This document shows positions 48,301-50,077 of a DNA stretch of 50,077 nt, one piece after another (position 1 is the stretch's first letter; every line of letters starts with the position of its first letter). Source of the DNA: Taibaiella sp. (GTDB taxonomy: Bacteria > Bacteroidota > Bacteroidia > Chitinophagales > Chitinophagaceae); contig JAIOYR010000020.1 of the NCBI GenBank assembly GCA_021740995.1, positions 1 to 50,077 on the forward strand, given 5' to 3'. The notes under the pieces were generated by a model. That model had not been told where the DNA came from. It did no database searches and was given only the letters and a program-made list of their open reading frames with translations. Made by a program: the position numbers and the translations under genes.

Positions 48301-50077
48301 TGTCGTAGTAAATCCACTACCAACAGTATTTATAGTAACAGGCGGCGGAAACTATTGTGCAGGTGGCACCGGAGTGGCGGTAGGTCTTAATGGCTCTGAA
48401 TCTGGCGGCATCAGCTACCAGCTGTACAATGGCGCTGCTGCATCAGGCAGCCCGGTAATTGGCACTGGAGCTGCAATCAGCTTTGGATTAATAACAACTG
48501 CAGGTGCCTATTTTGTCGTGGCTACAAATACCGTTACAGCATGTACCAGCAATATGTTTGGAAGTACACCGATAGTCGTTGACCCATTACCAACACCACA
48601 AAATATAACCGGTGGGGGCAGCTATTGCGCAGGTGGCTCGGGTCTTCCTATTGGACTTGACTTCTCTAATACAGGTATCAATTATCAACTCTATAATGGT
48701 GCAAGCGCGGAAGGTAGTCCGGTAGCCGGCACCGGAGTTGCTATTAGCTTTGGCAGTCAAACTGCAAGCGGCACTTACTCCGTACTAGCAACAAATAGTA
48801 TTACCACCTGTACCAATGCAATGACCGGAACAGCAACCATAGTAATCAATCCGTTACCTACTGTACAGACAGTAACAGGAGGCGGCACTTATTGCGAAAA
48901 CTTCGGCGGCGTGGCGGTAGGTCTTAGCGGCTCACAGACAGGCATAGCTTACCAGCTATACAATGGAGCTTCCACTATGGGAAGCCCTGTAGCAGGTACC
49001 GGTTCAGCAGTTAGCTTTGGCGCACAAACATTGGCTGGCACATATACTGTAGTTGCTACGAATACTGTCACTGCATGTACGAATTCAATGTCCGACTCGG
49101 CAATTGTAATAATGAACCCTGCCCCTACCGCACATACTGTAACTGGTGGTGGCAGCTATTGTGCAGGTAGTACCGGCGTTACAATAGGACTAAGCAACTC
49201 AAATACAGGAATAACCTACCAGATATACAACGGTTCATCAACCGCCGGAAGTCCTGTAGCAGGTACAGGTTCAGCAATCAGCTTTGGTACATTTACTAAT
49301 GCAGGTACCTATACTGTCCTTGCTACAAATAATGTTACTTCTTGTACCCGACCAATGACCAGCAATGCAATAGTAATAATGAATCCACTTCCGTTGACCT
49401 ATAGTATGACCGGCGGCGGCGAATATTGTGCCGGAGCCAGTGGCGTGAATGTAGGTTTGAGTAGCTCAGAAGCAGGAATTAACTATCAGTTATATCGTGG
49501 TGGAACTGCTGTTGGCAGTCCTCTTTCGGGCACAGGAGCTGCAATTTCTTTTGGATTACAGACTGTTGCAGGAACATACTCGATCCTTGCAACAAATACT
49601 ACTACTTCTTGCATAAAAGCAATGACAGGAACTGCTGTAGTAGTTATGAATGCACTGCCCATAGTTTACAATGTGACTGGCGGAGGTAATGCCTGTCTGG
49701 GTGGCACTGGTGTAAATGTGGGTGTAGATATGTCTCAAACAGGTGTGAACTATAGTTTAAGATTAGGCACGATTGTTATGGGCACTTTAGGTGGCACAGC
49801 ATCAGGCATCAACTTCGGCATGATGTATACATCAGGCACTTACTCTGTTTTAGCTACTAATGCCACAACCGGCTGTAGCTCAGCAATGTCAGGATCGGCA
49901 TCGGTAGTACTTCACAACCCACCGGTAGCTTATACCATGACCGGTGGCGGCAGCTACTGCGCCGGAAGCAGTGGTGTAGCTATAGGGCTGAGCAACTCTG
50001 CAACAGGCGTCAATTACCGGTTATTTGTAGGCACCACTGCAGTGGGTAGCGGACCTACAGCCGGTACAGGTACTGCC
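36353..50077 (+). CDS. Giant secreted repeat adhesin (3' end beyond window)
   Basis: One frame of 4575 codons without a stop, still open at the right edge. Domains in order: signal peptide 1-20 (LLISLISSCFSLSAQ); glycine-rich domain ~21-262; SPD-2/Hydin-like ~263-365 (PGFLNFGNVAVSST); Ig-like ~370-460; GEVED ~500-630 (VQIWIDFDGDGAFSAGES, YGEVRDYKV); FN3-like ~640-745; beta-helix ~752-1546; a domain of extracellular type ~1550-1675; second beta-helix ~1678-2205; Ig-like ~2206-2300; Big2-like ~2301-2372; six PKD-like repeats 2373-2920; then 89-residue repeats 2921 to the edge. Function is probably surface adhesion or gliding. T9SS export is inferred, since the C-terminus is not seen. No frameshift or codon break is visible. 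Confidence 0.88.
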   Translation, partial: MKKVFLLISLISSCFSLSAQTTFSYTGTVQTYTVPSGVTAIGIDAAGAQGGNSLASNGGNGGRVQASLTVTPGQVLSIYVGGQGAAGPSSSGTRAGGGNGGGGEGGNGNGYGGGGGGSSDIRTGGTALSNRIIVAAGGGGGGYNCGSANAEPGGNGGGLTGFVGFSCSSASTSSCGSGGTQTAGGTGATSYGASSGTLGAGANNSVIIYGGGGGGGYYGGGAGYYGGGGGGSSYYGGSGVSGPTTTAGFKTGNGYVIIYGPTVSSTPGFLNFGNVAVSSTAATQVFTLSASYMASSPITVNTTSSTVEFSFNGSTWFNTAQTYAYTLPGFSSVPLYVRFTPTASTEYYEYITISGGGLAETKNLLVVGNGVSTCSGTPDAGTATLAPYTGAGSTPFVLTLTGYSAAGGLTFQWQSSPTGTGSWTNISGATNATHSFTGISGTTYYQCNVTCTASTITSSSNVVMASAFPASSCSPTFGTTCPTYTMNASIASLIGLGGSAITNPSTTCAGSYYTDYSSTQHVTLYKGVTYPATINVSPPYYSSFRVQIWIDFDGDGAFSAGESIAGSNSFASASQVLSLPIPAGAPTGSFRMRIVGVYSSPSFPSIPPCPTASVSYGEVRDYKVTIQPLPPCITPPLQPTSLSLSPSLFTVSGSFTPAIVGADGYLTVVTTSSVAPTPPTDGVTYTVGANALGGKIAAVGSGSSFTATGLTDNTPYWFWVYSMNSACSGGPKYKSASPLNGTISTNACSFSGTKTVGPTGDYISIASALTAINSAGMNGNVALELQTTYTGESYPITISTLQCANSSRRLTIRPQGTMTVTASASSAMISLDGASYVTIDGRVGSTGTTKALTFTNTSTSSSATTIQLQNDASDNTVKHMTLRGANASSGGGVVMFRTTTGTTGSDNNTFDSTDIMEAVGYSLPINCFYATGTTGKENSGNTISNCNIANFYHSSTTSTGIYILTGNTEWTITGNRIYQSASRSYTSSQINRGIYINNSTSGNGFTISNNIIGYSSNTGSGTYTMTSSSSTSFYGITFSGSTTTPSSIQGNTITNINLSNTSGNLRGIDIVAGSVNIGTSAANIIGAATGNGAITRTVSSNGNIAVYGIYATPSSPAVLNIQNNTIGAITVNGTSTSVGAGIYGIFVSGTASTTISGNTIGSTSTSNSLLSATTTTSSGSQVIYGIFASISSSTPVQPVISDNTIANIRGNGAGSTSRMAGILFNSTSSGTISGNNINNLSNASAYTTLSTDISVAGIMYTGSTGTANITQNTINALSNTNNTTTQTHVAGILYSASVSGSITRNRIYDLRNASTNTSTTSPSTAIGIFCFSPTTSAVIANNMISLGNAQTTNTAFNGIMQGGTTSSAIIRVYYNSVLIMGTASSGSISSAALHRGNYSGSFNSTPFDIQNNIFENNRSGGSGKHYAIADAINGSSTSSGWPTNASNYNILNTTNAATVGYWSSDRTFASWKTASACDNNSFTASAATYTNASNGDLHINMGTTANNMESHGVVMSGYNTDYDNDTRPGPAGSVNGGGFGVDIGADEFDGVPLDNIPPVINYTNSSCGTTGNFTFTATVADPAGVPTTGGLIPRVYYRKGAGTWFSSAGTLTSGTGTNGVWTFTISATDMGGLVSGNIVSYYVIAQDNSAFVGSNPSPGLVATDVNTVTTPPTTPSTFTVGLSGTYSVGSGGDFNTITLAAAAYNGGCLTGPVTYNLITTTYPSETFPITFNGIATANATNTLTIKPASSTAVIIDGASTNGAIFKLLNARHITIDGLNAGGSSLTLNSTWTSTYANIWLASTSGTGPGCSNITLKNMTITGGSNATSGSYGILGGLDNGTFPTTSGGFNNDTITIQNNTITKCYYGIYASGTSSTSNGGGDAWVITGNTFGPASSSSTDNIGMRGVHFANMLNPTIVNNTFRNIGTSSITSQAAGIYLSSGVNGGSYSQNTIFGINNANSSSSTSANVGIYVGSTCINLTIAKNIIRDITTTSTSGGARGITINPSNSVANILIANNMISDIRCYATTSISQCPVGIGVDNTAGFVKVYYNTVHLNSSYAGNTTATGSACYFQNSSSAGTDLRNNNFINTYDNTNSGTDKGWAFYTTASNTAFAEIDHNNYFAGSPNIVGYTSGDRTTLTELQSAYGRNANSISTSPTFVSATDLRLQTVAGNTPLVAGTPVSVTDDIDGTSRNITNPVIGIHEVAFCTSITAGTVSAATSNFCVSGTTTVTATGATTGQSMQWKSSEDSTSWTTISGATNATYVIPTAITTTTFYRLVNSCTSSAVKDSATTKVTINPNPAAITGNLTACVSATTSLSNATSGGTWSSSNTAVGTVSSSGTVTALSAGTTEISYTITATGCYTSVVVTVNALPTVSAISSSSDNLCIGAAVTFTAGSVTGTGSLISYNWTGPNSYSTTTTGNTAGFTTTTTDQSGVYSLSVTYPGNGCTSSGVVTATTVTVNALPTIAGITPSTTNICNGTALTLTAGSVTGSGTLTSYNWSGPNSYSTTTSGTTATFTPTTTASSGVYSLSVTYPGTGCTSSAATSAAVTVNALPTVASITPSSVNLCVGTSLTLTAGSVSGAGTLSSYNWTGPNSYSTTTTGATATFTPTTTASSGVYTLTVTYPGNGCTSTASTSASVTVNSLPTVAAITASSSNLCIGAALNFTAGSVTGAGTLNSYNWTGPNGYSTTTAGNTTGFTTSTIAESGNYSVSVTYTGDGCTSSMAVTSPAVTVNALPTIASITPSTTNICIGSDLTFTAGSVSGTGTLTSYNWSGPNSYSATTTATTAVLSPTTTASSGVYTLSVTYPGTGCVSSSASSASVTVNDLPTVSSIVATPGTLCAESELTLTGSGATGAGSLVSYNWTGPNSYSSTTSGTVQTYTVPSAAASGAYSLSVTYTGTGCTSASVASAAVTVNALPIEYSITGGGSYCADGLGVAIGVSNSETGVNYQLYNGSTASGSPVAGTGSAITFGSQTATGTYTVRATNATTSCVNDMSGSTNITISVTPAYYTVTGGGSYCAGGSGVDIGLTSSDVSVSYQLYNGGSLAGSLVSGTGAALSFGLQTGAGTYTIVANPGSACARTMTGSAAVSILPVPNVYNVTGGGSLCAGATGVHIGLDWSISGVSYQLYNGATAVGSPLGGATSALDFGFINTAGTYTVLATNTSTSCTSNMTGSAAVIVNALPTAYSVTGGGTACEGAGGVALGLANSESGVNYQLYIGSSSTGSAVAGSGSAISFGSPSTSGTYTVYATNATTACANNMTGSATLTINSAPVAYSVTGGGNYCSGGAGLAIGLANSNTGIQYQLYNGATTIGSPVSGTGSAISFGTHTAAATYTVLATNTSTSCTAAMTSSATIGIQSLPTVYSATGGGNYCSGGTGVAVGLSNSNTGINYQLYNGASATGSPVAGTGSAISFGNQTTAGTYTVMAVNATTSCTSNMTGSAVVVVNALPTAQTVSGGGSYCSGGTGVAIGLNSSESGINYQLYLGSSTVGSPVTGSGSAISFGMHSTVGSYTVRATTISTSCINNMTGSVTVSINPLPGVVNVTGGGNYCSGGLGVHIGLDWSLTGINYQLYNGATAVGSPVNGSSSALDFGFITGAGVYTVVATNVATGCTNNMSGSATVVINALPTTYTVTGGGTACEGTGGVTVGLSNSTSGIIYQLYNGAATSGSALSGTGSAISFGSQTVTGVYTVFATNSSTACTNGMSGSATVTINAAPIAYSVTGGGNYCSGGSGVAVGLAGSNSGIRYQLYNGAAVVGSPVAGTGSAISFGSQTAAATFTVVATNTVTACTKNMTGSATVVINPLPAIHSVTGGGNYCAGGSGVTVGLSSSATGINYQLYNGASAAGSPVAGTGAAISFGSQTAAGTYTVVATNASTSCTSNMTGSAVVVINPLPTVQTVTGGGSYCTGGSGVNVGLNGSATGINYQLYNDASPTGSAVAGTGSAITFGLQTAAGTYTVRATNTTTSCVNDMTASATVVVNPLPTVFIVTGGGNYCAGGTGVAVGLNGSESGGISYQLYNGAAASGSPVIGTGAAISFGLITTAGAYFVVATNTVTACTSNMFGSTPIVVDPLPTPQNITGGGSYCAGGSGLPIGLDFSNTGINYQLYNGASAEGSPVAGTGVAISFGSQTASGTYSVLATNSITTCTNAMTGTATIVINPLPTVQTVTGGGTYCENFGGVAVGLSGSQTGIAYQLYNGASTMGSPVAGTGSAVSFGAQTLAGTYTVVATNTVTACTNSMSDSAIVIMNPAPTAHTVTGGGSYCAGSTGVTIGLSNSNTGITYQIYNGSSTAGSPVAGTGSAISFGTFTNAGTYTVLATNNVTSCTRPMTSNAIVIMNPLPLTYSMTGGGEYCAGASGVNVGLSSSEAGINYQLYRGGTAVGSPLSGTGAAISFGLQTVAGTYSILATNTTTSCIKAMTGTAVVVMNALPIVYNVTGGGNACLGGTGVNVGVDMSQTGVNYSLRLGTIVMGTLGGTASGINFGMMYTSGTYSVLATNATTGCSSAMSGSASVVLHNPPVAYTMTGGGSYCAGSSGVAIGLSNSATGVNYRLFVGTTAVGSGPTAGTGTA
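36413..37138 (+). repeat. Glycine-rich N-terminal domain of the giant protein
   Basis: Residues ~21-262 start TTFSYTGTVQTYTVPSGVT and contain runs of six or more glycines with Tyr and Ser (GGGGGGGYYGGGAGYYGGGG). The pattern matches the ALK/LTK-type glycine-rich domain found at the head of bacterial surface proteins, which can pack as polyglycine-II helices. Confidence 0.7.
38606..42970 (+). repeat. Two beta-helix regions of the giant protein
   Basis: Two segments (~38606-40990 and ~41384-42970) each begin with a matching entry motif (VGPTGDYISIASALTAIN; VGSGGDFNTITLAAAAYNGG). Both consist of irregular 20-25-residue rungs with N-x-I-x-x-N-x-I patterns (TISGNTI, NIQNNTI, IVNNTF). They end in the same way (GADEFDGV / IGIHEV). 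They look like two copies of a pectate-lyase-like parallel beta-helix separated by a beta domain. Confidence 0.7.
43469..45112 (+). repeat. Six tandem PKD-like repeats (91-92 residues)
   Basis: Units begin at 43469, 43745, 44018, 44291, 44567 and 44840, with lengths 276, 273, 273, 276, 273 and 273 bp. The shared core is NLCIGxxLTFTAGSVTG, then SYNWTGPNSYSTTT and SVTYPGxGCTSS, joined by a VTVNALPT linker. Each has two Cys, one in each half. Confidence 0.85.
45113..50077 (+). repeat. Array of 18 complete and 1 partial 89-residue repeats
   Basis: Unit starts: 45113, 45380, 45644, 45911, 46178, 46445, 46712, 46979, 47246, 47513, 47780, 48047, 48314, 48584, 48851, 49118, 49385, 49652, 49916 (cut). 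Fifteen of 18 are exactly 267 bp; the others are 264, 270 and 264. Core features: VTGGGxYC, INYQLYNG, GSPVAGTGSAISFG, AGTYTVxATN and TxCxxNMTGSA. Two cysteines per unit. Adjacent units are joined by VxINPLPT-type linkers. Confidence 0.9.

Noticed and set aside
36544-49738. Many minus-strand and off-frame open frames of 60-124 residues inside the giant gene
   Set aside because: They are opposite-strand or frame-shifted readings of the repeats (Pro/Val-rich or Cys/His/Tyr-rich sequences), with no signal, family pattern or own promoter.
45113-50077. CRISPR array
   Set aside because: The 267-bp repeats are coding, imperfect at DNA level and have no unique-spacer structure.

Overview
The window comes from a member of the Bacteroidota, most likely a chitinophaga-like lineage (inference). 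The evidence is: several genes preceded by the Bacteroidota -7 element TAnnTTTG rather than by Shine-Dalgarno sites; secreted proteins with type IX secretion (T9SS) C-terminal sorting domains; a PorZ homologue; TonB-receptor-like outer-membrane barrels; DUF5916 and DUF6029 families; and many lipoproteins. I see no rRNA, tRNA, CRISPR array, transposase or phage gene.

Layout. 0-1 kb (minus): a small envelope operon of YtxH, a holin-like membrane protein, and a coiled-coil protein cut by the window start. 1.3-3.6 kb (plus): a secreted T9SS protein built of Ig-like modules. 3.8-5.3 kb (plus): adrenodoxin-type ferredoxin and IscX (iron-sulfur cluster assembly), then a TPR membrane protein. 5.3-11 kb (minus): CvfB-like S1 protein, a DUF2520 oxidoreductase overlapping a PlsC-type acyltransferase, then RecO directly behind PorZ. 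11.2-13.6 kb: OmpA-type lipoprotein and, convergent to it, a porin-like barrel. 14-20 kb (minus): a small membrane protein missed by length cut-offs, a T9SS cargo, a TPR lipoprotein and a 958-residue outer-membrane barrel. 20-21.2 kb: aspartate-type aminotransferase. 21.3-23.8 kb: an accessory-looking stretch with two orphan lipoproteins, an antitoxin-like gene without a toxin, a VOC protein and degenerate repeats. 23.8-36 kb: housekeeping and envelope genes, including a prohibitin-like protein, ArsC/YffB, the DUF6029-DUF5916 pair, TlpA, a biotin carrier, PdhB, a MauE-thioredoxin fusion, a zinc metallopeptidase and an agmatinase-type ureohydrolase.

The most striking object is a single reading frame from 36353 to the right edge, 4575 codons with no stop. 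It encodes a giant secreted protein. In order it carries a signal peptide, a glycine-rich head, a SPD-2/Hydin-like and an Ig-like domain, a GEVED domain, two long beta-helix regions, a Big2-like domain, six 91-92-residue PKD-like repeats, then 18 complete and one partial copy of an 89-residue repeat with two conserved cysteines. Inside that array a block of five repeats is itself duplicated. One copy of the same module sits in the secreted protein at 1272, 34 kb away. PorZ and several T9SS cargos in the same window fit a T9SS-exported surface adhesin, but its C-terminus lies outside the window, so export by T9SS is an inference.
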